Below, one piece after another: positions 8,500-18,787 of a DNA stretch of 64,000 nt. The stretch's first letter is position 1. Each line of letters starts with the position of its first letter. The stretch covers positions 1 through 64,000 of the forward strand of contig NZ_RHNY01000012.1 in assembly GCF_003946345.1 (NCBI RefSeq). The letters run 5' to 3'. This DNA is from Levilactobacillus tongjiangensis (GTDB lineage Bacteria; Bacillota; Bacilli; Lactobacillales; Lactobacillaceae). The position numbers and the translations under genes are program-made. Below the pieces are notes generated by a model that did no database searches, was not told the DNA's origin, and was given only the letters and a program-made list of their open reading frames with translations.

Positions 8500-9531
8500 C
8501 TACGCTGGTACCTGAGCTGCAAACTGTGTCATGAAGAGTGAAAATAGCATCTCTGGTTCCATGGCCGTCGACTTCATCTGCTGTTCAACCCGAAATAACC
8601 CCAGATAAGCACGGTTCAAGTCAGTCAACTTAAATTTACGATGTGATTGCAAGGCTAGCTTAATTCTGTATGGATGAACTTTTAAGATGCTAGCAAGTTT
8701 TCCTTGACTATACCCCTGTTTGGCCAGAATTTTAGTTTGAATCAACAGTCGAAATTGTCCTTGCAGAATGGCATTGATTCGCAACGGCTCTTCCTTAGCC
8801 AACAGCAATTCACGATAAAGCGTCACCGCCCCTGCCGTATCCTTAGCCAAGACACGATTGACCAAATCAAAAACATTTTGAGTCAATGTCTGGCGAACCA
8901 GACCAGTCACAGCACTTAGCTGCACTTCCTTCGCCGGTAACGTGAAAAGTTCCAGCTTAGGTAGCTCACTCATCATCAGGGTTAAATCAGCATCCGTTCG
9001 TTGAATCAACTCATTTAACGCGTCGGGGGCCATGGTATACCCATCATGTTTCAATTGATCACCAATAAATTGTCGGACATCGCGTTCAGAAAAATTGCCG
9101 ATTTCAATCGTCGTGGCCGTTTTTTTCAGTTGCTTGACGACCTTCTTTCGACCATCCAATTTTTCATAGGGCGCAAAGAAAACGAGCACTGTGCTTGGCA
9201 TTGGTGACCCCAAGTACGTTTGAAGACTGTCAATATCGTGATCGACCTTCTGTTTCTTAGTTTCCCCCGTCAGAAATTGCGGGTTGTCAATGCAAACCAC
9301 GCGTCGCTCACCAAAGAATGGTGCCGCCATCGCATCATCCAACGCAACGGCCAGTGGAACCGTATCCATGTCATAACTGGCAAAATTCATTGTTTGTTCT
9401 TCAGCGGGCACACTATTTTTAAACCCAGCTTTTAACCTGCGCTGCAGATAATCTGCCTCGCCCAGAATCAAATAGACGTTTGCTAATTGGCCGCCTTTAC
9501 TCAATGTTTTTAAGAGTTCGTTAATCGTCAC
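8500..9531 (-). CDS. holA: DNA polymerase III subunit delta
   Basis: Clamp-loader subunit that opens the beta clamp during replication. At 343 aa it has the family's length and domain order: N-terminal AAA+-like fold without a Walker A (YLILGEADYLQRRLK), linker, and C-terminal collar domain (GYSQGKLASILKVHPYRIKLAL). The ATG overlaps the comEC stop by 4 nt (ATGA), giving translational coupling in the comEB-comEC-holA cluster, an arrangement common in Firmicutes. Confidence 0.95.
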   Translation of the reverse strand: MTINELLKTLSKGGQLANVYLILGEADYLQRRLKAGFKNSVPAEEQTMNFASYDMDTVPLAVALDDAMAAPFFGERRVVCIDNPQFLTGETKKQKVDHDIDSLQTYLGSPMPSTVLVFFAPYEKLDGRKKVVKQLKKTATTIEIGNFSERDVRQFIGDQLKHDGYTMAPDALNELIQRTDADLTLMMSELPKLELFTLPAKEVQLSAVTGLVRQTLTQNVFDLVNRVLAKDTAGAVTLYRELLLAKEEPLRINAILQGQFRLLIQTKILAKQGYSQGKLASILKVHPYRIKLALQSHRKFKLTDLNRAYLGLFRVEQQMKSTAMEPEMLFSLFMTQFAAQVPA

Positions 9532-11789
9532 GTCTCTTGGTCCCCTTTTAGTTTAGTTTGCCAAAAACCATGTGTTCCGTGATAGGAGTAGCGGATCATC
9601 CCACTTGTCTGAGTACTTACCGCTGGTATTTTTAAATCGGTGAGGGTTGCGAGGGTCTCCTGATTAGGATGGCCATAACGATTTTGCCGTCCCGCCGAAA
9701 TAATCGCCCACTGTGGTTTTGTTTGCGCCAAAAAAGCTGGCGCACTTGCCGTTTTGCTACCGTGATGTCCTAATTTTAACACGTCCGTCCGTAGCTGCGG
9801 GACCGCGTCCAATATTTTTTGTTCGCCAGAACGATCCAGGTCCCCCATGAACAGAAAATTATGACCACCAAAATTTCCTTGCAATGCCAAGGAGTTGGCA
9901 TTCTCAGCTGGAGCTGCCTCAAATGGATGCAACACTTTGAGCGGCATGACCGTCCCCACCTTAATGGGCTGGACAGGTACGTGGCTACCTCGGAGCAGAT
10001 ACTGCCAGCTCGGTTCCCGCTCCATCCCCGCCGGTACCAGAATTCGACCGACCCGCATGTCCCGCAAAAATGCCGGTAAATCGCCAATATGATCCGCATC
10101 GTGGTGGGTTAAGTAGAGATCATCAATACGCGTAATTCCACGGCTACGTAAGTAAGCTAAACTGGTCCGGGTAGCTGCGTATGTTGGGGGTAATCGTGGA
10201 ACCCAGTCCGGCTCACGAAACCCCAAATGACCACCAGTATCGATCAGAGAAACCCGCTGATTATATGGCTCACGAATCAATATACTGTCTCCTTGACCCA
10301 CGTCAAAGTAGGTAACTTCCCCAAAAAATGGTACGTGAATCATTCCGTACGCAATTCCATAGCTGGCTAGGAGCCCCAAAATCCACCGGCGTCGTTGAAC
10401 CACCGGACGGGTAAATAGCCACCAAGTAAGCGCCACCCACACCCACGTTAACCACCAGACCGGCTGACCAAAAGTCACGTTACCTGGAAGTCCTCCAAAC
10501 CACCCTAAAAGCCTGTCTAAACTACCCAAAACAGCTGCGGCCCACTGGCTGACTAGCGGCAAATAGTGACCGGTCAGCGTACCGACAACGGTGAGTGGCA
10601 AAATAACCGTGGGAAACAGCGGAACAATTACCCAATTCGCCACCAACGTCAAAAGGTGCCACTGAAAAACACCGCTTAGTAGACTAGACAGACTGAGCAG
10701 CGTTAAGCCCACTTGGCGCCAATGTTCACGTTCATTCGCTAACAAAATCAAGGCTAAGGATAGACCGTAGCTTAGTTGACCACCTAACTCAAATAGTAAA
10801 CCCGGATTTAGCACCAAACCACCTATAAGTGCACTCGCCCAGGCATCTAAAGTCCCGATTGGCCGGCCAATTCTTTTCCCAAAAAGTTGTAGTCCTCGCA
10901 TCAAGCAAGCCCGGAGAACACCACTACCGCCACCCGCTAAAATAAAGTAGCCAGGTAATCCCAATAATAACAGCCACTCCCAGTGCTCCCGAGCCAACCG
11001 TAAGTGTACCAATAGCCAGGTTAGCACACTCAAGAGCAAAGCAACGTGCATCCCCGAAATTGCAAAAAGATGTAGCAATCCCAACTGACGCATCCCCTGT
11101 AACTCTACAGCTGTCTCGGCCCGCTTCTGACCCGGAAATAGTCCCAAAGCATAGACACTCAAAGCGCCTGGTAGCCCCTCACAGTAGTGAATGAGCCTTG
11201 CCCGCCAACTATGCCACCAATCACCAAACCAGCCGTATAGCGTACTTTGAGTCGGCTGTTGAGTAGTTAACTCCGTGACGGCAATCGTTTTAACGATTCC
11301 TCGTCGTCGCCAGTACTTGGCGGCATCAAACTGCCCGAAATTGGTTGCTGGTAAAATCCCCTGCTGTTGTCCTTGGATCATCCACAGCTGAGGGGCTGAT
11401 ACCTGTTTTAAGGCCGCCAATTCACCAGCCGTTTTCACCCGACCACGAACTAATACTGGCTCGCCGGTCGTCTCCACCCTAGCAACCAGGTAGTAGGCCG
11501 CGCCACGTAATGAAATGGCATCTGGCTGGACCCGTAACCGCACGCTGACAGGTGAGGCATGCAAATAACTAAGTTCTCGCTGCTTAAGCTGCTGCTCCCG
11601 TAACGCCAAGTATCCAGCCATGAGAACCAGCACACCAACCATTACAACCAGGACACGCCATGAACGTAGTGTGACGACCCGCGCCACTGCAATCACCAGC
11701 AACAAACAGCCACCCCAGAAATGGCCGCCAACTATCACAGTATAGGCTGCCACGACCAAGCTGATAAGAAACCAATGGCCGGATGCCAC
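9528..11789 (-). CDS. comEC: DNA internalization competence protein ComEC/Rec2
   Basis: Membrane channel for import of single-stranded DNA. The 753-aa protein has N-terminal membrane segments, the ComEC/Rec2 competence domain with LFAISGMHVALLLSVL, further membrane segments, and a C-terminal metallo-beta-lactamase domain (DVGQGDSILI, LTHHDADHIG, LGHHGSKTA) thought to degrade the non-imported strand. The gene appears intact. The start is GTG sharing one base with the comEB stop (TAGTG), with no separate ribosome binding site, so coupling is likely. No ComK-type operator was seen. Confidence 0.95.
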   Translation of the reverse strand: MASGHWFLISLVVAAYTVIVGGHFWGGCLLLVIAVARVVTLRSWRVLVVMVGVLVLMAGYLALREQQLKQRELSYLHASPVSVRLRVQPDAISLRGAAYYLVARVETTGEPVLVRGRVKTAGELAALKQVSAPQLWMIQGQQQGILPATNFGQFDAAKYWRRRGIVKTIAVTELTTQQPTQSTLYGWFGDWWHSWRARLIHYCEGLPGALSVYALGLFPGQKRAETAVELQGMRQLGLLHLFAISGMHVALLLSVLTWLLVHLRLAREHWEWLLLLGLPGYFILAGGGSGVLRACLMRGLQLFGKRIGRPIGTLDAWASALIGGLVLNPGLLFELGGQLSYGLSLALILLANEREHWRQVGLTLLSLSSLLSGVFQWHLLTLVANWVIVPLFPTVILPLTVVGTLTGHYLPLVSQWAAAVLGSLDRLLGWFGGLPGNVTFGQPVWWLTWVWVALTWWLFTRPVVQRRRWILGLLASYGIAYGMIHVPFFGEVTYFDVGQGDSILIREPYNQRVSLIDTGGHLGFREPDWVPRLPPTYAATRTSLAYLRSRGITRIDDLYLTHHDADHIGDLPAFLRDMRVGRILVPAGMEREPSWQYLLRGSHVPVQPIKVGTVMPLKVLHPFEAAPAENANSLALQGNFGGHNFLFMGDLDRSGEQKILDAVPQLRTDVLKLGHHGSKTASAPAFLAQTKPQWAIISAGRQNRYGHPNQETLATLTDLKIPAVSTQTSGMIRYSYHGTHGFWQTKLKGDQET

Positions 11790-12274
11790 TAATCGTGTTT
11801 CGGTTGATCAAAGGATAAATGGGTCAACATTTCAGGCTCGACCGTCACTTGATTTAACGTGACACCCTTTAAGGCAATCAGCTTTTGCGCGTACGGGTCG
11901 TTATGATAGTTACGCATGTAAGTAATTTTACGAATTCCTGCTTGCAGTAACATCTTAGTACATTGCAAACAAGGGAAGTCAGTCACATAGATTTCAGCCC
12001 CATCAGTTGCTTCCCCAAATTTAGCACACTGCAATACTGCATTCATTTCGGCATGAATCGTGCGTACACAGTGTCCATCGACCAGGTAACAACCAGCATC
12101 TAAACAGTGGTCATCCCCCGAAACGGAGCCATTGTACCCTGCCGCAATGATTCGCTTGTCTCGGACAATCGTCGCCCCCACGGACAACCGATTACAGGTA
12201 CTCCGCGTAGAAATCACTAGCGCTTGCAACATAAAATACTGATCCCAAGGAATTCGTTCACGTTTCACAATCAT
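11789..12274 (-). CDS. comEB: ComE operon protein 2, dCMP deaminase family
   Basis: Zinc-dependent deoxycytidylate deaminase-like protein. The zinc site is complete: HAEMNA (His and catalytic Glu) and PCLQC (two Cys). Length 161 aa from ATG 12274. A GTG at 12268 (MKRERIPWDQYF) is better spaced, 8 nt behind GGGG, and may be the true start; a GTG further upstream has no site. Lies between comEA and comEC; a role in nucleotide supply, not uptake, is the usual view. Confidence 0.92.
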   Translation of the reverse strand: MIVKRERIPWDQYFMLQALVISTRSTCNRLSVGATIVRDKRIIAAGYNGSVSGDDHCLDAGCYLVDGHCVRTIHAEMNAVLQCAKFGEATDGAEIYVTDFPCLQCTKMLLQAGIRKITYMRNYHNDPYAQKLIALKGVTLNQVTVEPEMLTHLSFDQPKHD

Positions 12275-12315
12275 TACCCCATTTTCAAATTTTATTTTTA
12301 AGTATACCACGGTGC

Positions 12316-13026
12316 TTAAACAGTGAGTTGATCCTGCAAGTTGGCAACCGTCTTGTCGCCAAACCCCGGAACCTGGCTCAAATCCTTGACTGTCTTAAAG
12401 GAGCCATGTTCAGAGCGATAATCCACAATCTTTTGAGCCTTCTTCTCCCCAATTCCCGTTAACTGCTGAAGCTCCGTCACAGTCGCTGTATTCAAGTTAA
12501 TCACCGCAGCCGGCCCGCTACTGCCTTGCTTAGCTGCTGTACTGCCACTAGCCGCATTCACCGCTGAACTGGTAGCCTGTGCTGCCGGAGCTTTCTCACC
12601 ACGCAATGGAATATAAAGCTGTTGTTGATCCGTTAACTTAGTTGCTAAATTGACTTGCTGTCGATCAGCGCGGGCGGCCAATCCGCCGGCAGCCTTAATG
12701 GCATCTGCCACCCGCATCTCCGCTGAGAATTGATAAAGGCCAGGATGGTTAACACCGCCCTGAACGTCAACAAACACCCGCGTGTCATGGCTGCTAGCAG
12801 AACTGGCCTCACCACTCACATGCGCTGTACTCTCCCGAACAACGCCGGATTCACGCTGACTGCCTTGTGCTGCCGGCGGTACTGCAGCTGGTAGTGGGGC
12901 TGGCGTCGCAGGTTGGCGCAACAACCAGCCACCCACGATTCCCATAACGATCAATGCGACGACACCACCGATAAGCCACTTATCCCGTTGTGAACGATCC
13001 CACCACCAGGCCTTGATATTTTCCAA
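12316..13026 (-). CDS. comEA: Competence protein ComEA, DNA receptor
   Basis: Membrane-anchored double-stranded DNA receptor for transformation. One membrane segment (WLIGGVVALIVMGIVGGWLL) is followed by a Ser/Ala/Pro-rich linker, an SLBB domain (VFVDVQGGVNHPGLYQF), a second linker and a C-terminal helix-hairpin-helix DNA-binding domain (LQQLTGIGEKKAQKIVDYR). The start is likely TTG at 13026, 8 nt behind GGGGG, giving 236 aa; GTG at 13047 would add seven residues but is poorly spaced from its GGAG. Confidence 0.92.
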   Translation of the reverse strand: MENIKAWWWDRSQRDKWLIGGVVALIVMGIVGGWLLRQPATPAPLPAAVPPAAQGSQRESGVVRESTAHVSGEASSASSHDTRVFVDVQGGVNHPGLYQFSAEMRVADAIKAAGGLAARADRQQVNLATKLTDQQQLYIPLRGEKAPAAQATSSAVNAASGSTAAKQGSSGPAAVINLNTATVTELQQLTGIGEKKAQKIVDYRSEHGSFKTVKDLSQVPGFGDKTVANLQDQLTV

Positions 13027-13080
13027 ACTAATGACCCCCTTTCCCACTAACTCCGTATTTAAGTCGCGATTTTTTCCGCA

Positions 13081-13112
13081 AAATAAAAAAGCTTGAAAAA
13101 ATCCAAGCTTTT
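13081..13112 (-). terminator. Terminator between the sepM-like gene and comEA
   Basis: Minus-strand 9-bp stem AAAAGCTTG / CAAGCTTTT with 8-nt loop and trailing TTTTTT. It ends the ftsW-to-sepM cluster. Confidence 0.85.
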
Positions 13113-13118
13113 CGTCAT

Positions 13119-14165
13119 TTAATGGGTTTTCAAGTAATGCACCGCGTCATTAAAGTTTTTAACTGGGACAACTTTCATGTTGGGAGCATACTTCTTAGCT
13201 GTTGATTTAGCCAACTGGTAGTTCGTTTGGTGATGTTCTTCATACTTTAGCAGCAACTTGCTAGGCTTGACGTATGGGGCAAAGAAAACCGTAGCACCGG
13301 CGCGTTTCGCAGCAATGATTTTCTTATCAATACCACCAATTTCGCCGACATTGCCATCACCGTCCACTGTCCCCGTTCCGGCAATCTTCTTGCCGCGACG
13401 AAGATTTCGACCTGTTACCTGCGTGTAGACCTGTAAACTAAACATCAGTCCACCAGATGGACCACCAATATTACCAGCATCGATTGAAACCTTGGGCTTA
13501 GCGGTCACCTTCACGTTGTCCGTCAAAGTGATGCCAATCCCAGCTTTCTTCGTTGGTAGGCGCATAAGCTTAGCTGTTGCTTGTTTCGTCTTCCCTTTAT
13601 GTTTAAAGGTAATTGTTGCTTTTTGTCCGACTTTTTGCTTTTGAATATACTTCTGATAGCCAACCATCGAATCGAAGTGGCGACCATTGACTTTGGTAAC
13701 CGTATCACCGACCTTCAACGTTTTCGCAAATGGTGAGGTCTTATCTACGCTCACCACATAAATGCCGAGATACGTCCGTTTAACGGTCTTATTAGCTGCC
13801 TTATACGCCGTATAGATTGCTTCATTAATGGCATCCTGCATGTAGAAGTCTTGTACTCGGTCGTACGTCGCCGTGCTGACGCCACCCGTGGCTTCATCAA
13901 TACTCTCGATGGTGTCATAGGCGTGTAGACTGGCATACAGGTACGTTGCCGGCGTCGCTTGTGACTGCATGACCGACGTGATCATAAATTTTCCATTATG
14001 AGTATCAGCATGGCCTGGCATTTTGACAAATGACTTCAAGTCGTCTGCCTCGCCTGGCCCCTCGATATACTTAGGGAGTGGCAGGAAAAAGAATGCCAGC
14101 ACAGCAATTCCAATCGTAACCAGCAAAACTAATTGGCGCCATTGACGTCGCGTCCAATATCGCAT
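13119..14165 (-). CDS. SepM/YlbL-type PDZ domain, Lon-like serine protease
   Basis: Membrane-anchored extracytoplasmic protease. One N-terminal membrane segment (LVLLVTIGIAVLAFFFLPL) is followed by a PDZ domain (VSVDKTSPFAKTLKVGDTVTKVNGRHFDS) and a Lon (S16) catalytic domain with Ser in GGPSGGLMFSLQ and the Lys of DKKIIAAKRAGATVFF. The 348-aa length matches the family. Its ATG directly abuts the coaD stop. In streptococci SepM processes a competence peptide; whether that applies to this lactobacillus is unknown. Confidence 0.9.
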   Translation of the reverse strand: MRYWTRRQWRQLVLLVTIGIAVLAFFFLPLPKYIEGPGEADDLKSFVKMPGHADTHNGKFMITSVMQSQATPATYLYASLHAYDTIESIDEATGGVSTATYDRVQDFYMQDAINEAIYTAYKAANKTVKRTYLGIYVVSVDKTSPFAKTLKVGDTVTKVNGRHFDSMVGYQKYIQKQKVGQKATITFKHKGKTKQATAKLMRLPTKKAGIGITLTDNVKVTAKPKVSIDAGNIGGPSGGLMFSLQVYTQVTGRNLRRGKKIAGTGTVDGDGNVGEIGGIDKKIIAAKRAGATVFFAPYVKPSKLLLKYEEHHQTNYQLAKSTAKKYAPNMKVVPVKNFNDAVHYLKTH

Positions 14166-14651
14166 CTATTGATCACCCGCCAATCGCTGAGCTAATGCCT
14201 GTGCAACCGCTGTCGGGACTAAATTCGTCAAGTCACCGCCAAACCGCGCCACTTCTTTTAGCAAACTGGAAGAAACGAATTGATACTGTGGGTCCGTCAT
14301 GAGACAAACCGTGTCCAAATCTGGTGCTAGGGCTCGGTTCATCCCAGCAATTCCCTGTTCAAATTCAAAATCCGCACTATTTCTAAGACCCCGCACAAGG
14401 ACAGTGGCGTGAACAGACCGCAAAAAATCGACAGTCAAACCACTCTCTACCCGTACAGAAACGTTAGGTAGATCCGCTGTACTGGCCTCAATAAAAGCTA
14501 CCCGCTCAGCGGCCGTAAATAACCCCCGTTTGGCGGTATTTTGGCCAACGCCTACGATTAACTGGTCAAACATGCGGCTAGCCCGGGCAATTAAATCCAA
14601 ATGACCATTGGTCAACGGGTCAAAGCTCCCTGGAAAAACGGCAATTGTCAT
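14166..14651 (-). CDS. coaD: Phosphopantetheine adenylyltransferase
   Basis: Transfers AMP from ATP to 4'-phosphopantetheine, the penultimate step of coenzyme A synthesis. The 161-aa protein has the nucleotidyltransferase signature GSFDPLTNGHLDLI at residues 8-21 and the FVSSSLLKEVARFGGD segment. It overlaps rsmD by 4 nt (ATGA) and abuts the sepM-like gene, the classical rsmD-coaD-ylbL order of Bacillota. Confidence 0.97.
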   Translation of the reverse strand: MTIAVFPGSFDPLTNGHLDLIARASRMFDQLIVGVGQNTAKRGLFTAAERVAFIEASTADLPNVSVRVESGLTVDFLRSVHATVLVRGLRNSADFEFEQGIAGMNRALAPDLDTVCLMTDPQYQFVSSSLLKEVARFGGDLTNLVPTAVAQALAQRLAGDQ

Positions 14652-15211
14652 GCAACTTCACTCCCCACAGCATAAATCGTCAGCTCGGTAATACCATAAT
14701 CACGCCGCTCAATCAAATCAAATCCCGCAATTTCATCGGGTAACTGTGCATTCTGATCGGTCTCACAAACGACTCGGGCCGTGGCTGTCAGTAGGTTCAA
14801 CTCTCGCAAAACGCCCATCTGATCAACAATTTTCTGCTGCGCATATGGTGGATCAAAGAAAACTAAATCAAATTGATCCCCCCGGTCGCTCAATTCCTTA
14901 ACGGCTTTATTGGCATCGCGCTTAATAATTTCAAACCGATCGGGTGCCTTTGTCACTGCTACGTTATCCTTAATGGTCTTAATCGCCGCATATTGCCGAT
15001 CAATCAGAACCGCCTGCTCGATTCCTCGAGAAACGGCTTCAATACTCAGTCCGCCAGAACCCGCGAACAAGTCCAGACTACGGCCACCATCAAAGTATGG
15101 GCCAATAATGTTAAACAACGCTTCTTTGACCTTGTCAGTAGTTGGACGGGTTGCCATTCCGGGAACAGCCTTTAACCGTCGACCACCAAAGTCACCTGCG
15201 ACAATTCTCAT
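14648..15211 (-). CDS. rsmD: 16S rRNA (guanine-966 N2) methyltransferase
   Basis: SAM-dependent rRNA base methyltransferase. The 187-aa product contains the SAM-binding LDLFAGSGGLSIEAVSRG loop and the N6/N2 methylase motif FFDPPYA. It starts with MRIVAGDFGGRRLK, the family's typical N-terminus. Start and stop overlap the neighbours ylbG and coaD by 4 nt each. Confidence 0.95.
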   Translation of the reverse strand: MRIVAGDFGGRRLKAVPGMATRPTTDKVKEALFNIIGPYFDGGRSLDLFAGSGGLSIEAVSRGIEQAVLIDRQYAAIKTIKDNVAVTKAPDRFEIIKRDANKAVKELSDRGDQFDLVFFDPPYAQQKIVDQMGVLRELNLLTATARVVCETDQNAQLPDEIAGFDLIERRDYGITELTIYAVGSEVA

Positions 15212-15501
15212 TCCTCATCATCCTTCGTTTCATCTTCGGAATTTTCGGCGACCTCTTCGGCAACACCGTTAAAACTTTCGGTAATTTCTGGTCGTGAAGA
15301 GGCCACCACGCGCTTGACGAACCGAAGTTTGTTCAGTTGGTCCGTCAGACTTGTCACGTCCTTTTGGTCAACGTACAACACCACGTAGCGCATCTTCTTG
15401 GAGACGTACATAACGGTGCCATACCGTTTTAACTGCCGGGTCTGCTTCAGACTGTACGTGTAAACAATCAAGCTCTGCCGCGGTTGAATTTCAAATGCCA
15501 T
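15208..15501 (-). CDS. ylbG: YlbG family protein (DUF2129)
   Basis: A 97-aa cytoplasmic protein matching DUF2129: QPRQSLIVYTYSLKQTRQLKRYG at the start and MRYVVLYVD in the middle, then an acidic tail (EEVAENSEDETKDDEE). Molecular function is unknown. Position between ftsW and rsmD is conserved in Bacillota. Confidence 0.88.
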   Translation of the reverse strand: MAFEIQPRQSLIVYTYSLKQTRQLKRYGTVMYVSKKMRYVVLYVDQKDVTSLTDQLNKLRFVKRVVASSRPEITESFNGVAEEVAENSEDETKDDEE

Positions 15502-15518
15502 GTTCTGACCCCCTCTGC

Positions 15519-16673
15519 TTAATGTGTCGCCCGAAACCGTTTCTGCCGGGCGCTAATATTCATAACCGTTCCCATCACTAACGCTAAGGTCCAGGTGCTG
15601 GACCCCCCGTAACTGATGAATGGAAAAGTCACCCCGGTAATCGGCAGCATCCCCAGCACACCACCCAAGTTAAAGATCGATTGAATGGTCAAATAGGTCG
15701 CCACCCCATAGCAAATCAGGGATTGGTACGTGGAATTACTGCGAATCCCAACTAACAGGGTTCGCAAAATCAAGATAAACAGTAGGGTCACGACAGCCAG
15801 TGCCGTAATGAGTCCCAACTCTTCCGTTAAAATCGCCATAATAAAGTCAGTATTGGGTTCTGGTAAGTACCCCGTTTTCTGAATACTATTTCCCCAACCA
15901 ACGCCAAAGATTCCGCCGTTGCTCAGCGCATAATATGAGTTGACTAATTGCTGACCAACCCCCTGCGAATGGGCAAACGGGTGAACAAAGGCAACAATTC
16001 GTTGTAATTGGTAAACGTTCTTAGCAAAACCCATTTCTGAAATTTTGGTTAATAGTGGAAAAACGACCAAAACAACGCCCAATAGCGCCGCCCCAAAAAT
16101 TGACACGGACTTTTTGGTACTGATACCACTCGCCAACACCATCACAAAGATAATTGTGGCGTTGATAGTTGCCCCACCTAAGTCGGGTTGGACCAGAATT
16201 AGGCCCACGATCCCCGCACAAATAGCTAGTGGCCAACGCATGGTCACCCACCACCCATACAGTTCAATGTCATCCTGTCGCTGTGCAATGACGTTAGCCA
16301 GCCAAATAATCACGTAAAACTTTACGAATTCAGCGGGTTGAATGCTGATGGGCCCCACGTGGAACCATCCAGCCGCCCCATTAATGGTTTGCCCCATTAC
16401 TAGCAAGAGTAATAGTGACGCCAAAGCAACGTAACCAGCATACCGCAAAATATTCTTATCACGTAGTTTATTAATGTTCAACATAATCATGAAGCTCACA
16501 ATAATCAAACCCATGATCACGTAAATTGCTTGCTTGACCAGATAACTCCCGGGACTTCCCCCGTTTTGCGAACCGATGTCCGCACTCGCTGAGTACACCA
16601 TAACGATACCTAAGACACTCAAAATGAGGTAAGGCACCACTAGCCAATAATCTAAATATTTTAACTTCTGCAT
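15519..16673 (-). CDS. ftsW: FtsW/RodA/SpoVE family peptidoglycan glycosyltransferase
   Basis: SEDS-family membrane polymerase that builds septal peptidoglycan with a class B PBP. The sequence shows about ten membrane segments, the VMVYSAS motif near the N-terminus, and the ITGVTFPFISYGGSS family signature near the C-terminus. ATG at 16673 (MQKLKYLDYWL) gives 384 aa; an ATG at 16682 is 3 nt from GGAG and an upstream GTG at 16697 has no site. FtsW is favoured over RodA by the gene order ftsW-ylbG-rsmD-coaD. Confidence 0.9.
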   Translation of the reverse strand: MQKLKYLDYWLVVPYLILSVLGIVMVYSASADIGSQNGGSPGSYLVKQAIYVIMGLIIVSFMIMLNINKLRDKNILRYAGYVALASLLLLLVMGQTINGAAGWFHVGPISIQPAEFVKFYVIIWLANVIAQRQDDIELYGWWVTMRWPLAICAGIVGLILVQPDLGGATINATIIFVMVLASGISTKKSVSIFGAALLGVVLVVFPLLTKISEMGFAKNVYQLQRIVAFVHPFAHSQGVGQQLVNSYYALSNGGIFGVGWGNSIQKTGYLPEPNTDFIMAILTEELGLITALAVVTLLFILILRTLLVGIRSNSTYQSLICYGVATYLTIQSIFNLGGVLGMLPITGVTFPFISYGGSSTWTLALVMGTVMNISARQKRFRATH

Positions 16674-16725
16674 ACGATTCATTCGCTCCAAGTCCACCGT
16701 CCAACGACGGCAATCGAATGTTTAC

Positions 16726-16754
16726 ATTATAGCATAGCTGTTCGGGGTTCTGTC
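16726..16754 (-). promoter_or_regulatory. Promoter of the ftsW cluster
   Basis: Perfect TATAAT preceded by TGC (extended -10), with a weak -35 (GACAGA) at 17 nt, about 50 nt before ftsW and directly after the typA terminator. Confidence 0.6.
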
Positions 16755-16756
16755 GA

Positions 16757-16802
16757 CAAAAAAACCGGCAAGACGCGTGGTTTGCCCACTCACCTTGCCG
16801 GT
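16757..16802 (-). terminator. Terminator of typA
   Basis: 9-bp stem ACCGGCAAG / CTTGCCGGT with a 21-nt loop, followed on the minus strand by seven T. Confidence 0.9.
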
Positions 16803-16818
16803 AAAGATTCATTTAAAT

Positions 16819-18669
16819 TTACTTTTTAGCCTTAGACGCAGTCCGGCGCTTCTTAGCAGCCTTTTCACGTTCACCAGTGTTCAAGATTTGCTTACGCAAA
16901 CGAACGTGTTCTGGGGTGATTTCACAGTATTCATCTTCGTTGATGAATTCCAGTGATTCTTCCAGAGACATCTTCAATGGTGATTTAACCTTGGCAATAT
17001 CTTCAGAACCGGCAGCCCGGACGTTGGTTTGGTTACGGCCACGCGTGATGTTGACAGAGATGTCATTGTCACGGCTGTTTTGACCAACAATCATACCTTC
17101 GTAGACTTCAGTACCGGCATCGGTAAAGATAAGACCACGGTCTTGCACGGCCATGATAGCGTACGTCGTAACCTTACCAGAGTTGATTGAAACCAAAGTC
17201 CCGTTGTGACGACCAGGGTTCCAGTTTTTGATAACTGGCAAGTACTTAGCAAACGTATGGTTCATGATCCCGTATCCACGAGTTAATGACAAGAATTCAG
17301 TGGAGTAACCGATCAACCCACGTGAAGGTGCCAAGAAAGTCAAACGCGTTTGACCGTTCCCAACAGCTTCCATGTTCTTCATTTCACCCTTACGTTGAGA
17401 AAGCGTGTCAATGATTGAACCGGTGTATTCATCTGGCGTATCGATTTGAACGGATTCAAATGGTTCGCAACGAACGTTGTCCACGTTTCTGTAGATAACT
17501 TCTGGACGAGAAGCTTGCAATTCGTAGCCTTCACGGCGCATCGTTTCGATCAAGATGGACAAGTGAAGTTCACCACGACCAGAAACGACCCAGGCACCAG
17601 GATTGTCGGTGTCGTCAACCCGCAAGGAAACGTCGGTATGCAATTCACGCTTCAGACGTTCTTCGATTTGACGAGATGTCACAAACTTACCTTCACGACC
17701 AGCAAATGGTGAGTCGTTGGTCCGGAAAGTCATTTGCAGCGTTGGTTCATCGATCCGTAAGATTGGTAGTGGTTCCAACGTGTCAGGGGCCACAACAGTT
17801 TCCCCAACGTTGATTTCATCCATACCAGATACGGCAATCAAGTCACCAGCTTGGGCTTCATTGATTTCCAAACGCTTCAAACCAAAGAAACCAAATAACT
17901 TGGTAACCCGGAAGTTTTGCTTAGTACCATCAAGCTTCATAACAGTAACACTGTCGCCGACTTTAACCTTCCCACGGAAGATCCGGCCAATCCCAATACG
18001 ACCAACGAAGTCGTTGTAGTCCAACATAGCAACTTGGAACTGTAAAGGTTCGTCAGTGTTGTCAATTGGTGCTGGGATGTGCTTGATGATAGTGTCAAAG
18101 ACAGGCTTCATCGTGTGTTCTTGTGCTGAGATTTCTGGTTCATAACTAGAAGTCCCATTCATAGCAGATGCGTAGACCACTGGGAAGTCCAGTTGGTCTT
18201 CGTCAGCACCCAATTCGATGAAGAGGTCTAAGACTTCGTCAACAACTTCGGATGGACGGGCACCTTCACGGTCAACTTTGTTGATGACCACGATAGGTGT
18301 TAAGTGTTGATCCAAGGCCTTCTTCAAAACGAAACGGGTCTGTGGCATCGTACCTTCATAGGCATCGACAACCAGCAAAACGCCGTCGACCATGCGCATG
18401 ATCCGTTCAACTTCACCACCAAAATCGGCATGTCCTGGGGTATCCAAGATATTGATTTGCTTGTCGCCGTAACGAACAGCGGTGTTCTTGGACAGGATCG
18501 TGATGCCCCGTTCCTTTTCGATTGCGTTAGTATCCATGGCACGGTCGTCAATGGCCGTGTGTTCGTCTAACGTATCGGATTGTTTAAGCATTTCGTTAAC
18601 CAGGGTCGTCTTCCCGTGGTCAACGTGGGCAATGATGGCAATGTTACGGATATCATCTCTGAATTTCAA
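16819..18669 (-). CDS. typA: Ribosome-associated GTPase TypA/BipA
   Basis: Translational GTPase needed for ribosome assembly at low temperature and under stress. The 616-aa protein contains G1 [11 protein letters not shown]2 ERGITI, G3 [14 protein letters not shown] and G4 NKVD, then the EF-G-like domains III and V and the BipA-specific C-terminal domain, ending in a Lys-rich tail. It starts with TTG; GGAAG lies 8 nt upstream. Single-gene unit with its own terminator. Confidence 0.96.
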   Translation of the reverse strand: MKFRDDIRNIAIIAHVDHGKTTLVNEMLKQSDTLDEHTAIDDRAMDTNAIEKERGITILSKNTAVRYGDKQINILDTPGHADFGGEVERIMRMVDGVLLVVDAYEGTMPQTRFVLKKALDQHLTPIVVINKVDREGARPSEVVDEVLDLFIELGADEDQLDFPVVYASAMNGTSSYEPEISAQEHTMKPVFDTIIKHIPAPIDNTDEPLQFQVAMLDYNDFVGRIGIGRIFRGKVKVGDSVTVMKLDGTKQNFRVTKLFGFFGLKRLEINEAQAGDLIAVSGMDEINVGETVVAPDTLEPLPILRIDEPTLQMTFRTNDSPFAGREGKFVTSRQIEERLKRELHTDVSLRVDDTDNPGAWVVSGRGELHLSILIETMRREGYELQASRPEVIYRNVDNVRCEPFESVQIDTPDEYTGSIIDTLSQRKGEMKNMEAVGNGQTRLTFLAPSRGLIGYSTEFLSLTRGYGIMNHTFAKYLPVIKNWNPGRHNGTLVSINSGKVTTYAIMAVQDRGLIFTDAGTEVYEGMIVGQNSRDNDISVNITRGRNQTNVRAAGSEDIAKVKSPLKMSLEESLEFINEDEYCEITPEHVRLRKQILNTGEREKAAKKRRTASKAKK

Positions 18670-18787
18670 GTGTATTTCTTCCTTTCATGCTTGTTGAATT
18701 AGATGGATCACGGCATGCTTACATCTGTAAGTACGCTTTATTGTAGCGTCAATAACCGGTAAAGTCCATCCGTACTGACCGGTCGCA